From positions 1,674,001 to 1,738,000 of the forward strand of contig JAXHLS010000002.1 of NCBI GenBank assembly GCA_034522055.1: 64,000 bases of DNA, written 5' to 3'. This document shows, piece by piece, positions 17,343-25,404 of this stretch. This DNA comes from Gammaproteobacteria bacterium. Lineage in GTDB: Bacteria; Pseudomonadota; Gammaproteobacteria; JAABTG01. Made by a program: the position numbers and the translations under genes. The notes below the pieces were generated by a model. The model saw only the letters and a list, made by a program, of their open reading frames with translations. It ran no database searches and was not told the DNA's origin. The stretch's first letter is position 1; every line of letters starts with the position of its first letter.

Positions 17343-18763
17343 GGTCCCACCGGTCCCATGAAGCGTCCTTTCTGCACCACCACGATGGACGGCTCGTCCA
17401 CCGCCTGCAGGGTGAAATAGACGCTGTTCGAGGCCTGATCCAGGACCACCGGATCGACCGCCAGACTCATGGGCAGATTGTAGACCTCGCCCCCGGGAAC
17501 CCGGATGTCTCTTTCCACGTTATTGACCTCCAAGCCCTCGATACCCTCCACCGACAGGCGATAGACGTGGGGCTCCTCGTCCATGTTGACGATCTTGAGG
17601 GTATAGACATTCTCCACCAGTCCCTGGGATGTCTCACGATAGAGCCCACTGCGGTCGCGGATGATATCCAGTTCCAGGGGTGTACGCTGGCTGATGCTGT
17701 AGACCAGCGCCCCAGTGACGATCAGGAGCAGGGCGGCGTAGATGAGCACCCGCGGGCGCAGCATCCGGGTGGACTCCCCCTGCAGGGCGTTTTCCGTGGT
17801 GTATCGGATGAGTCCCTTGGGATAGCCCATCTTGTCCATGACGTCATCGCACACGTCGATACACGCAGCGCAGCCGATGCACTCGTACTGCAGCCCGTCG
17901 CGGATGTCGATGCCTGTGGGACACACCTGGACGCACATGGTGCAATCGATGCAGTCCCCCAGCCCCAAGGCTTGATGGTCGGCGCCTTTCTTGCGCGAAC
18001 CCCGGGGCTCGCCCCGGTTCTCGTCATAGGAGATGACCAGGGTATTGTCATCGAACATGGCGCTCTGGAAGCGCGCATAGGGGCACATGTAGAGACACAC
18101 CTGCTCCCGCATCCAGCCGGCATTGCCGTAGGTGGCGAAGCCGTAGAAGATGACCCAGAAGGTCTCCCACGGCCCCAGGTCGAAACTGAGCAGGCGGTTC
18201 CCCAGTTCGAGGATGGGCGTGAAATAGCCCACGAAGGTGAAACCGGTCCACCCCGCCAGGGCCAGCCAGGCCAAGTGCTTACCGCCCTTCTTGAGGATCT
18301 TCTCGCGGTTCCAGGGCAGCTTGTCGAGCTTCATCTGCCTGGGACGATCGCCTTCGATCTTGCGCTCGATCCACATGAAGATCTCGGTCCACACCGTCTG
18401 GGGACAGGCATAGCCGCACCACAGGCGGCCCGCCAGGGCGGTAAAGAAGAACAGAGACAGGGCCGCGATCATCAACAACACGGCGAGATAGAAAAAGTCC
18501 TGGGGCCACAGCACGAGGTCGAAGATGTAGAACTTGCGCGCCGGGAGGTCGAACAACAACGCCTGCCTGCCGTCCCACTGTAGCCACGGCAGACCGTAAT
18601 ACAGGCCGAGCAGCACCACGACCGCGGTGACCCGCAGCAGGGCGAAGAGACCGTGGACCTCTCGGACGTAGATCTTCTCGCGCTTTTGATAGAAGACCTG
18701 GGTGGCGGCGTCGGCCGAGTCGTCTACGGCCTGAAGACTGGACCGTGGATCTTTGGAGGACAT
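17339..18763 (-). CDS. ccoG: Cytochrome c oxidase accessory protein CcoG/FixG
   Basis: CcoG is a polyferredoxin-like membrane protein involved in copper delivery to the cbb3 oxidase. The 474-residue protein has several membrane helices in its N-terminal half and the CGYACPQTVW motif. Two ferredoxin motifs (CIDCTMCVQVCP and CIGCAACIDVCD) lie near residues 275-315. A further helix near 345 and a C-terminal periplasmic Ig-like domain follow. It sits downstream of the ccoNOQP genes and two small membrane genes and overlaps fixH by 4 bp. Confidence 0.95.
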   Translation of the reverse strand: MSSKDPRSSLQAVDDSADAATQVFYQKREKIYVREVHGLFALLRVTAVVVLLGLYYGLPWLQWDGRQALLFDLPARKFYIFDLVLWPQDFFYLAVLLMIAALSLFFFTALAGRLWCGYACPQTVWTEIFMWIERKIEGDRPRQMKLDKLPWNREKILKKGGKHLAWLALAGWTGFTFVGYFTPILELGNRLLSFDLGPWETFWVIFYGFATYGNAGWMREQVCLYMCPYARFQSAMFDDNTLVISYDENRGEPRGSRKKGADHQALGLGDCIDCTMCVQVCPTGIDIRDGLQYECIGCAACIDVCDDVMDKMGYPKGLIRYTTENALQGESTRMLRPRVLIYAALLLIVTGALVYSISQRTPLELDIIRDRSGLYRETSQGLVENVYTLKIVNMDEEPHVYRLSVEGIEGLEVNNVERDIRVPGGEVYNLPMSLAVDPVVLDQASNSVYFTLQAVDEPSIVVVQKGRFMGPVGP

Positions 18764-18773
18764 GATTGCCTGA

Positions 18774-19064
18774 TTAAGACCGCGTGGCCGGCTGTCGGTT
18801 CACCTTGGCACAGGGTTTCTGAAAATAACAGGTGGCCGCACTCGACCCGGAAGAGATGACCCAGAAGAAGAAGAAGCCGATGGAGTAGAGGCCGAGGCGA
18901 TCCAGGCCGCTCCAGCCCATGCATTCCATGACTTCCACCGGGTCGATGAGGGTGAATACCAGCACCGTCGCCACCCCGGCCACCAAAAAGCCGGGCCACA
19001 GCACGGCGATGAACATCTGGATCCTGGGGATGGGCTTGCTGCTGGGGGTGTCCTTCTCTGCCAT
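18774..19064 (-). CDS. Small two-helix membrane protein in cbb3 cluster
   Basis: This 96-residue protein has two predicted membrane segments, about 18-40 (MFIAVLWPGF onward) and 57-80 (the run GFFFFWVISS). Cysteines are at 49, 79 and 85. I cannot name its family. Its place between ccoP and ccoG on the same strand, 1 bp after a 39-residue membrane protein and 10 bp before ccoG, suggests a role in cbb3 oxidase assembly or as an accessory subunit. The Cys residues near the second helix might bind metal; this is inference only. Confidence 0.75.
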   Translation of the reverse strand: MAEKDTPSSKPIPRIQMFIAVLWPGFLVAGVATVLVFTLIDPVEVMECMGWSGLDRLGLYSIGFFFFWVISSGSSAATCYFQKPCAKVNRQPATRS

Positions 19065-19184
19065 CTATTTAGACTTCTTGAGAAAGAAGATGATGAACCA
19101 GGCCGCCATGCCCAACATGAACAGGATGACGAACAGGGAAATCTGGCCGATGAAGCTTCCCAGCAGCAATTCTAGAACTTTCAT
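19065..19184 (-). CDS. DUF3149-like 39-residue membrane protein
   Basis: This very short gene encodes 39 residues beginning MKVLELLLGSFIG and ending FFLKKSK. The single hydrophobic helix spans about residues 11-35, with a conserved-looking LGMAAWFIIFFL end. The pattern fits the DUF3149 family of small proteins often found with cbb3 oxidase genes; this is recalled from family appearance, not searched. The stop codon abuts the start of the next gene (19064), and ccoP ends 91 bp upstream, so it belongs to the oxidase unit. Confidence 0.75.
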   Translation of the reverse strand: MKVLELLLGSFIGQISLFVILFMLGMAAWFIIFFLKKSK

Positions 19185-19275
19185 TTCATTCTCCGGCAAT
19201 CGGCATGAGGACGATGCGGGGCGGGGCCGCACCGTGGACCCACCCCACGGCTACGACCCGCCGGACCGCCTGTTA

Positions 19276-20157
19276 CTACTTGCGGGACAGCCCCAGGATA
19301 TAGCCCGCGACCACGTGGACCTTGTCTTCCCCGAGGGTCCCGTTGAAGGCCGGCATGACACCGTTGCGGCCCTCGACGATGGACTTGCGGATGGCGCCCG
19401 GCGAGCCACCATAGAGCCACACGTCGTCCGTCAGGTCGGGGGCGCCGAGGGCGGTATTGCCCTTGCCCTCCGGCCCATGACAGCCGGCGCAGGCCGCGAA
19501 CTTGGCCTTACCCTGGGCCAACGTCTGCTCCGATGCGCCGGTGTCGCGGCCGCTCAGGCTCTGCACGTAGGCCACCACCTGGTCCACACCCTCGCCAGTG
19601 ACCATGCCGGCGGGCATCACGCCGTTGCGGCCGTTGAGAATGGACTGCTTCACGTTCTCCGGCGCGCTGCCATAGAGCCATGCATCGTCGGCGAGATTGG
19701 GGAAGCCCCGAGCACCGCGGGCATCCGAGCCATGGCAGACGGCGCAGTTGTTGAGATACAGGCGCTGACCGATCTCCCGTCCTCCCTGATCCTGGGCCAG
19801 GGCCTCAAGATCCATGCCCGCGTAGTGGGCGAAGATGGGGCCGTATTTCTCTTGCGCCTGGGCTACCTCTTGCTCCCACTGATCCTCCTGGCTCCAGTCC
19901 AGCACACCCTGGATCTTGCCCAGGCCGCCGTAGAGGGCGAAGTAGATGAAGGCGAAGATGATGGTGCCGTAGAACAGCCACAGCCACCAGCGCGGCAGGG
20001 GATTATTGTTCTCCTTCAGATCCTCGTCCCACACATGACCGGTGTCGTCACCGGCCTGCTCGTAGGTTCCCTTGGCGCTCCACCAGATCAGCCACACCAT
20101 GGCCAGGATATTGATGGTGGTCACGATGGCGATGTACCAACTCAGGCCGTCACTCAT
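19276..20157 (-). CDS. ccoP: cbb3-type cytochrome c oxidase subunit III (dihaem)
   Basis: CcoP brings electrons into the cbb3 oxidase through two c-type haems. The 293-residue protein has an N-terminal helix (about 5-25) and a second helix near 55-75 (WWLWLFYGTIIFAFIYFALY). Two class I cytochrome c domains follow, with CAVCH near residue 138 and CAGCH near residue 222. Both domains carry the expected downstream Met region (NGVMPA appears in each). The near-identical NGRNGVMPAGM and EGRNGVMPAFN show internal duplication. It overlaps ccoQ by 4 bp. Confidence 0.96.
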   Translation of the reverse strand: MSDGLSWYIAIVTTINILAMVWLIWWSAKGTYEQAGDDTGHVWDEDLKENNNPLPRWWLWLFYGTIIFAFIYFALYGGLGKIQGVLDWSQEDQWEQEVAQAQEKYGPIFAHYAGMDLEALAQDQGGREIGQRLYLNNCAVCHGSDARGARGFPNLADDAWLYGSAPENVKQSILNGRNGVMPAGMVTGEGVDQVVAYVQSLSGRDTGASEQTLAQGKAKFAACAGCHGPEGKGNTALGAPDLTDDVWLYGGSPGAIRKSIVEGRNGVMPAFNGTLGEDKVHVVAGYILGLSRK

Positions 20158-20342
20158 GGCTTCGTCTCCTTATTTTCCGGGCGCGTTTCATCGTTACGCT
20201 GTTCTGCCTCATCGGCAAACGGCAGGTTGGCGGCCTCCTCGAACCCCTTCTTGCGTTTACCGCTCCAGGCCCAGATCACGAAGATCACGAAGGCCACGGT
20301 CAGCAGGAGCGTGATGACTCCCCACAATGATGGGATATCCAT
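20154..20342 (-). CDS. ccoQ: cbb3-type oxidase small subunit CcoQ
   Basis: CcoQ is a small single-helix subunit that stabilises the cbb3 oxidase. This 62-residue product has one membrane segment (about 7-27, ending VIWAWSG) followed by a charged cytoplasmic tail (KRKKGFEEAANLPFADE), the standard CcoQ pattern. It lies between ccoO (9 bp upstream) and ccoP (4 bp overlap). The tail after residue 45 is Glu/Lys/Asn-rich and probably disordered. Confidence 0.9.
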   Translation of the reverse strand: MDIPSLWGVITLLLTVAFVIFVIWAWSGKRKKGFEEAANLPFADEAEQRNDETRPENKETKP

Positions 20343-20351
20343 GGGATGGCC

Positions 20352-20975
20352 TTACTTGTCGAGGTAGGTGCCCAGGACCTGCAGATAGGCCACCACGGCA
20401 TCCATCTCCGTCTTGCCCTTGACGGCGTCCGCCGCTCCCGCGATGTCCTCGTCACCGTAGGGCACTCCCAGGGTCCGCATGGCTTTCAGTTTGCGGGCGG
20501 TGGCCGTTTCATCGATGCCGTTCTCGGCCAGCCACGGGTAGGCCGGCATGTTGGATTCCGGCACCACGTCTCGCGGATTGTTGAGATGGACCCGATGCCA
20601 GTCGTCGCTGTAACGCCCCCCCACGCGGGCCAGGTCCGGCCCGGTGCGCTTGGAACCCCATAGGAAGGGGTGGTTCCAAGCGGATTCGCCGATCACCGAG
20701 TAATGGCCATAGCGCTCGGTCTCCGCACGGAAGGGCCGGATCTGCTGGGAATGGCAGTTGCTGCAACCCTCCCGGATGTAGATGTCCCGGCCCTCCAGTT
20801 GCAATGCCGTGAAGGGCTTCAGCCCCGGTATGGGCTGGGTGGCGGAGCCATGCTCCTCCTGCACCGCATGGACGAAGTACAGGGGGACGATCTGCACCAG
20901 ACCGGCCACACTGATCACCAGGAGGGTCAGCACGATGAGCAGGCCGACATTCTTTTCGACGACTTCATGGGTCAT
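20352..20975 (-). CDS. ccoO: cbb3-type cytochrome c oxidase subunit II (monohaem)
   Basis: CcoO is the membrane-anchored monohaem cytochrome c that passes electrons from CcoP to CcoN. The 207-residue protein has an N-terminal helix (about 12-32) and the haem site [12 protein letters not shown] near residue 66. Other family blocks are [16 protein letters not shown] and the axial-ligand segment [10 protein letters not shown] near residue 140. The length is typical. It starts 22 bp after the ccoN stop. Confidence 0.96.
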   Translation of the reverse strand: MTHEVVEKNVGLLIVLTLLVISVAGLVQIVPLYFVHAVQEEHGSATQPIPGLKPFTALQLEGRDIYIREGCSNCHSQQIRPFRAETERYGHYSVIGESAWNHPFLWGSKRTGPDLARVGGRYSDDWHRVHLNNPRDVVPESNMPAYPWLAENGIDETATARKLKAMRTLGVPYGDEDIAGAADAVKGKTEMDAVVAYLQVLGTYLDK

Positions 20976-20997
20976 GGCGATTCTCCTCGATAGATGA

Positions 20998-22413
20998 TCA
21001 GGCGGCCTGAGGGACCGGTACCGGCGAGGGCTTCACCCCGGCCACGGTCTTCCAGACGTTGTAGGCCATGACGAACATGCCCGCCAGGTACAGGGCGCCA
21101 CCGAGCAGGCGCACGGTGTAGAAGGGATACATGGCCTCCAGGCTCTGCACGAAGCTGTAGGTGAGGGTGCCGTCGTCGTTCACGGCACGCCACATCAGGC
21201 CCTGCATGATGCCGGCGATCCACATCGAGGCGATGTAGAGCACGACGCCGATGGTGGCCATCCAGAAATGCGCCTCCACCAGCTTGTTGCTGTACATCTG
21301 GGGCTTGCCGAACAGCCTCGGGAGCAGGGCATAGACCGTCCCGATGGTGATGAGGCCCACCCAACCCAGCGCCCCGGAGTGCACGTGGCCGATGGTCCAG
21401 TCGGTGTAGTGCGACAGCGCGTTAACCGTCTTCACGGCCATCATGGGCCCCTCGAAGGTGGACATGCCATAGAAGGACAGGGACACGATGAGAAAGCGCA
21501 GCACCGGGTCGGTGCGCAGCTTATGCCAGGCCCCGGACAGGGTCATGATGCCGTTGATCATGCCGCCCCAGGAGGGGGCCAGGAGGATGAGGGAGAACAC
21601 CATGCCGATGGACTGGGTCCAGTTGGGCAGCGAGGTGTAAAGCAGATGGTGGGGGCCGGCCCACATATAGATGGACACCAGGGCCCAGAAGTGCACCACC
21701 GACAGCCGATAGGAAAATACCGGCCGACCGGCCTGCTTCGGGATCACGTAGTACATGATGCCGAGGAAGGCCGCGGTGAGGAAGAAACCCACCGCGTTGT
21801 GACCGTACCACCACTGCACCATGGCGTCGATGGCCCCCGGGTAGGCCGAGTAGGACTTGAAGAGACTCACCGGCAGCGCCGCACTGTTGCCCAGATGCAG
21901 CACCGCGATGGTGATGATGTAGGCCCCGAAGAACCAGTTGGCCACGTAGATGTGCTTCTGCCGGCGCTTGACGATGGTGCCGAAAAAGACGATGGCATAG
22001 GACACCCACACCAGGGTGATGAGGATATCGATGGGCCACTCGAGTTCGGCATACTCCTTGCTTGAAGTGAACCCCAGGGGCAGGGTGATGGCCGCCAGCA
22101 CGATCACCAGCTGCCAGCCCCAGAAGGTGAAGGCGATGAGGGGTCCGCCGAACAGCGGCGCCTGACAGGTGCGCTGAACGATGTAATAAGAGGCGGCGAA
22201 GAGGACCGAGCCCCCGAAGGCGAATATGACGGCGTTGGTATGCAGGGGACGCAACCGCCCGAAGGTCAGCCAGGCGGTCTCGAAATTGAGGGCCGGCCAG
22301 ACCATCTGGGCGGCTATCAACACGCCGACGAGCATGCCGACGATGCCCCACACCACCGTCATGATGGTGAACTGGCGAACCACGGTATCGTTATAAGTGG
22401 GCTGGGCGTCCAT
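20998..22413 (-). CDS. ccoN: cbb3-type cytochrome c oxidase subunit I
   Basis: CcoN is the catalytic haem-copper subunit that reduces O2 with high affinity. The 471-residue protein is predicted to have twelve helices. Metal-ligand segments are visible: [14 protein letters not shown] (low-spin haem His), GHNAVGFF (CuB His), [13 protein letters not shown] (CuB His pair) and the late HVHSGALGW (haem ligands). The ATG at 22413 was chosen because MDAQPTYND leads directly into the conserved N-terminus; the longer frame adds 25 residues of GC-rich leader. An FNR box lies about 143 bp upstream, fitting micro-oxic induction. Confidence 0.96.
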   Translation of the reverse strand: MDAQPTYNDTVVRQFTIMTVVWGIVGMLVGVLIAAQMVWPALNFETAWLTFGRLRPLHTNAVIFAFGGSVLFAASYYIVQRTCQAPLFGGPLIAFTFWGWQLVIVLAAITLPLGFTSSKEYAELEWPIDILITLVWVSYAIVFFGTIVKRRQKHIYVANWFFGAYIITIAVLHLGNSAALPVSLFKSYSAYPGAIDAMVQWWYGHNAVGFFLTAAFLGIMYYVIPKQAGRPVFSYRLSVVHFWALVSIYMWAGPHHLLYTSLPNWTQSIGMVFSLILLAPSWGGMINGIMTLSGAWHKLRTDPVLRFLIVSLSFYGMSTFEGPMMAVKTVNALSHYTDWTIGHVHSGALGWVGLITIGTVYALLPRLFGKPQMYSNKLVEAHFWMATIGVVLYIASMWIAGIMQGLMWRAVNDDGTLTYSFVQSLEAMYPFYTVRLLGGALYLAGMFVMAYNVWKTVAGVKPSPVPVPQAA

Positions 22414-22555
22414 AGACTGACTCCTAAGAACAGATAAAGAACCTTTAGGCAACAGGGGCCTGCGCGAGCCTCCGCCGCGCGCTTCCATACACGGCGTCGA
22501 CGAGACCGGGAGATTACAGGGCCACGAATTGTGAACGAATACGAAGTCTTATTAA

Positions 22556-22569
22556 TTGACCTACATCAA
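22556..22569 (-). promoter_or_regulatory. FNR/Anr box upstream of ccoN
   Basis: TTGACCTACATCAA matches the FNR consensus TTGAT-N4-ATCAA with one difference. It is centred about 150 bp upstream of the ccoN start, and a CACAAT at the position expected for a class II -10 element lies downstream on the minus strand. It fits oxygen control of the oxidase by the fnr product encoded next door. Confidence 0.8.
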
Positions 22570-22610
22570 TCTTGGATGAAGATTTGCTAATACGCCCTGG
22601 GTGACTCGTG

Positions 22611-23348
22611 TCACCCGTCGCCGGAGGGACCACGGATACTGCGGTGAGCCATCGCGGTCAGGCGATCCAAGTCGTTGATGACGATGTTTTTTCTGTGGAC
22701 GCCGATGACGCCTTCGTCCTGAAAGCGGGAGAACATGCGGCTGATGGTCTCCACCGCCAGGCCGAGATAATTGCCGATGTCGTGGCGCGACATGCTGAGA
22801 TTGAACTCCTTGTCGGAGTAACCCCGGGCCCTGAAACGCTCGGCCACGTTAAGCAGGAAGGTGGCCAGGCGTTCTTCCGCCGTGGCTTTGCCGAGCAGCA
22901 ACAGCATGGTCTCGTCCTTGGCCAGTTCCTGACCCAACAGCCGGAAAAAATGTTTCTGCAGGCTCGGGATCTCGAGGGCCAGCTCCTGCAACCGGTCGAA
23001 GGGCAGTTCGCAGACGCTGGAGGTCTCCAGCACCTTGGCGGAACATACATGACGCTCCTGGACGATGGCATCGAGTCCCACCAACTCGCCGGGCAAGTGG
23101 AAGCCGATGACCTGCTCGGAGCCATCGTCACAGGGGGTAAAGGTCTTAACGGTGCCGGCGCGCACCACGTAGATGGAATGGAAGCTATCGCCCGCCTGGA
23201 ACAGGTGCTCTCCGCGTTTCAAGGGACGGGGACGCTTGAGGAGGGCATCGAGGCGGCTGATCTCGTGCTCCTCCAGACTCATGGGCAGACACAGGCGATT
23301 CAGGCTGCACTGGGAGCAGGCAATCTTGATGCTGGTGATATCTAGCAT
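22611..23348 (-). CDS. fnr: FNR/Anr-type oxygen-sensing transcription regulator
   Basis: This 245-residue CRP/FNR-family regulator carries the oxygen-labile [4Fe-4S] ligands C11, C14, C20 and C102. A cAMP-binding-like beta barrel (about 30-140), a dimerisation helix and a C-terminal winged helix-turn-helix follow (SRHDIGNYLGLAVETISRMF, near 190). The recognition helix carries the E-x-x-S-R pattern (VETISR) of true FNR proteins that read TTGAT half-sites. It probably activates ccoNOQP under low oxygen. It lies directly upstream of the ccoN promoter region on the same strand and has its own FNR box. Confidence 0.96.
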   Translation of the reverse strand: MLDITSIKIACSQCSLNRLCLPMSLEEHEISRLDALLKRPRPLKRGEHLFQAGDSFHSIYVVRAGTVKTFTPCDDGSEQVIGFHLPGELVGLDAIVQERHVCSAKVLETSSVCELPFDRLQELALEIPSLQKHFFRLLGQELAKDETMLLLLGKATAEERLATFLLNVAERFRARGYSDKEFNLSMSRHDIGNYLGLAVETISRMFSRFQDEGVIGVHRKNIVINDLDRLTAMAHRSIRGPSGDG

Positions 23349-23408
23349 GGCGGCATGGGGAGGGGACGCCTCTTGATTTAAGGGCTCACCCGGATTGGAG
23401 CAGCTTTA

Positions 23409-23422
23409 TTGACCTGGATCAA
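23409..23422 (-). promoter_or_regulatory. FNR box upstream of fnr
   Basis: TTGACCTGGATCAA, one difference from the TTGAT-N4-ATCAA consensus, is centred about 67 bp upstream of the fnr start. The next bases (ATCAATATAAATCAA) hold a second, weaker half-site arrangement at about 23418-23436. Autoregulation of fnr is the simplest reading; it is also 255 bp upstream of hisB on the other strand. Confidence 0.75.
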
Positions 23423-23676
23423 TCAATATAAATCAAGTCGGCAACGCCGACGGCTGCCCACCCGACTCGCAATGGGAGTCGCCAACGACGGAAACTCGGA
23501 GTTATCCTTGTGAAGCCGCCGATTCAGTTCCCCCCGGATCGAATCAGCGGCCGGCAGCCGCGAATCCGTCGGTTATTATGATCGATGCGGTGGTCCATCC
23601 ATGAGCCTCCCGGGAAACCCTGCATATTTCAGGGCTCCCCTGAGACATCCCGACTACCCGAGGTTACGTCAATCCC
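23423..23676. other. fnr/hisB divergent gap
   Basis: The remainder of the 328 bp gap between fnr and hisB has no gene, dispersed repeat or clear promoter that I could identify. It presumably carries the hisB promoter. Confidence 0.5.
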
Positions 23677-24270
23677 ATGTCAGCCAGAAGCGCCACCGTC
23701 AAGCGAGACACCCTGGAGACCCGTATAGAGGCCGAGATCCACGTGGATGGCAGTGGCAGCGGGCGTTTCGATACGGGCATCCCGTTCCTCGAGCACATGC
23801 TGGACCAGGTGGCACGCCACGGCCACATGGATATCCGCATCACGGCGGAGGGGGATCTCCACATCGATCACCATCACACCGTCGAGGACATCGGCATCGT
23901 GCTGGGGCAGGCCATGGCCGATGCCCTCGGCGACAAGCGCGGCATCGTCCGTTACGGTCATGCCTACGTGCCCCTAGACGAGGCCCTGACACGGGTGGTG
24001 GTGGACTTTTCCGGCCGCCCGGGCCTCGTTTACGGTGTGCATTTCCCGCGGGCGCGCATCGGCGACTTCGACGTGGACCTGTTCAAGGAATTCCTCCAGG
24101 GCTTCGTCAACCACGCCAAGTGCACCCTGCACGTGGACAACCTGCGCGGCGACAACGCCCATCACGTGGCGGAGACCCTGTTCAAGGCCCTGGGACGCGC
24201 CCTGCGCATGGCAGCGGCACGGGACACGGGCGGCGCCGACACCGTACCCTCCACCAAGGGCATCTTATAG
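23677..24270 (+). CDS. hisB: Imidazoleglycerol-phosphate dehydratase
   Basis: HisB dehydrates imidazoleglycerol phosphate to imidazole-acetol phosphate in histidine synthesis. This is the monofunctional 197-residue type, without the phosphatase domain of the E. coli enzyme. It shows the diagnostic metal-binding repeats [27 protein letters not shown] and [14 protein letters not shown], plus the C-terminal VPSTKG. The ATG at 23677 gives the standard N-terminus ([13 protein letters not shown]). hisH follows 53 bp downstream, but hisA and hisF do not. Confidence 0.97.
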   Translation: MSARSATVKRDTLETRIEAEIHVDGSGSGRFDTGIPFLEHMLDQVARHGHMDIRITAEGDLHIDHHHTVEDIGIVLGQAMADALGDKRGIVRYGHAYVPLDEALTRVVVDFSGRPGLVYGVHFPRARIGDFDVDLFKEFLQGFVNHAKCTLHVDNLRGDNAHHVAETLFKALGRALRMAAARDTGGADTVPSTKGIL

Positions 24271-24323
24271 CCCCCGCCGGGCACCCCGGCCCCAACCCCC
24301 GGTCAGGTACAGATAAGCCAGTC

Positions 24324-24962
24324 ATGGAAACCGTCGTCGTCATCGATTACAGCATGGGCAACCTGCGTTCCGTCGCCAAGGCCCTGGAGCACGTGGCATC
24401 GCCCCATCAGCGCATCGCGATATCCAGCGCCCCCGAGGCAGTGGCCGCCGCCACGCGCATCGTTTTCCCCGGCCAGGGCGCCATGCGGGACTGCATGGCC
24501 GAACTCGACGCCCGCGGGCTGCGCGATGCCATCCTCGAGGCCGCCACCACCAAGCCCTTCCTCGGTATCTGCATGGGACTCCAGGGCCTGATGGAGACGA
24601 GCGACGAGTCGCCCGGCACACCCGGGCTCGGCCTCCTGAAGGGTGGCGTGAAGCGCCTCCCCGCCGCGGACGAGGAGACCGGCGAGCGCCTCAAGATCCC
24701 CCACATGGGCTGGAACCGGGTGACACAGCGGGGTGCCCATCCCCTGTGGGCAGACATCGAGGATGGCGAACGCTTCTATTTCGTCCACAGCTTCCATGTG
24801 GTGCCGGCGGAACCTGAGGTCACCACAGGCACCACCCGCTACGGCACGGACTTCGTCTGCGCCATCGCCCGGGACAACCTGTTCGCCGTCCAGTTCCACC
24901 CCGAGAAGAGCCAGCAGCCCGGCCTGCGGCTGATGGCCAACTTCCTCGCCTGGCGGCCTTGA
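24324..24962 (+). CDS. hisH: Imidazole glycerol phosphate synthase subunit HisH
   Basis: HisH is the glutaminase subunit that supplies ammonia to HisF to form imidazoleglycerol phosphate and AICAR. The 212-residue protein has the class I glutamine amidotransferase triad: the nucleophile Cys in FLGICMGLQ near residue 84, and the His and Glu in VQFHPEKSQ near the C-terminus. VIDYSMGNLRSV is the family N-terminus. AICAR made here feeds PurH, encoded 2 kb away. The gene is followed 24 bp later by a dispersed repeat, and the expected hisA-hisF are missing from the window. Confidence 0.96.
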   Translation: METVVVIDYSMGNLRSVAKALEHVASPHQRIAISSAPEAVAAATRIVFPGQGAMRDCMAELDARGLRDAILEAATTKPFLGICMGLQGLMETSDESPGTPGLGLLKGGVKRLPAADEETGERLKIPHMGWNRVTQRGAHPLWADIEDGERFYFVHSFHVVPAEPEVTTGTTRYGTDFVCAIARDNLFAVQFHPEKSQQPGLRLMANFLAWRP

Positions 24963-25404
24963 AAGTGGGCCGATGACAGAAGATTTTTAACTACGAAAGA
25001 CGCGAAGGACGCGAAAAAACACAATTATGAGGAAGGACTGCAGCCGGGATTATCGCGGAGTCGGGCATTTTCCGTTGGGGTTCTTGCTCCGGCCCTATTT
25101 TGCCCGTACCGGCGGGTGTCAATATCCGTCAGAGTCAATACGGTAAACAGGCTGCGCTGCGCTACTGCTGTCTAGCCTCGGATGTCATCTTTCCCCATCC
25201 TTTTTTTATCGTCCCGCCATCCCCAGAAATCGACTTTTCGCGTAGTTACACAGCGAAAAATATTCTTTTACCATCCGCGTAGGGCAGATCAAGCGCAGCG
25301 GATCTGCCGCTCGATTCTTCTGGCTCTGGTCCGGCCTGTACTCGAACGTCTTCTTTTTTCGCGCCTTTCGCGTCTTTCGTAGTTAATAAAGGTTTTCCAG
25401 CCAC
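24963..25404. repeat. hisH/purD convergent gap with inverted repeat pair
   Basis: No gene is seen in this 442 bp gap. One copy of the dispersed repeat (minus orientation, 24987-25018) begins 24 bp after the hisH stop. Another (plus orientation, 25358-25385) ends 19 bp before the purD stop, so the two form inverted ends around ~340 bp. Inside, a hairpin at 25283-25308 pairs GGCAGATC with GATCTGCC around AAGCGCAGCG. The interior is lower in GC than the surroundings. Confidence 0.8.

Noticed and set aside
23737-23750. CCACGTGG-containing palindrome in hisB as a parS site
   Set aside because: ATCCACGTGGAT matches only the core of parS and is explained by the conserved IHVDG codons of HisB.
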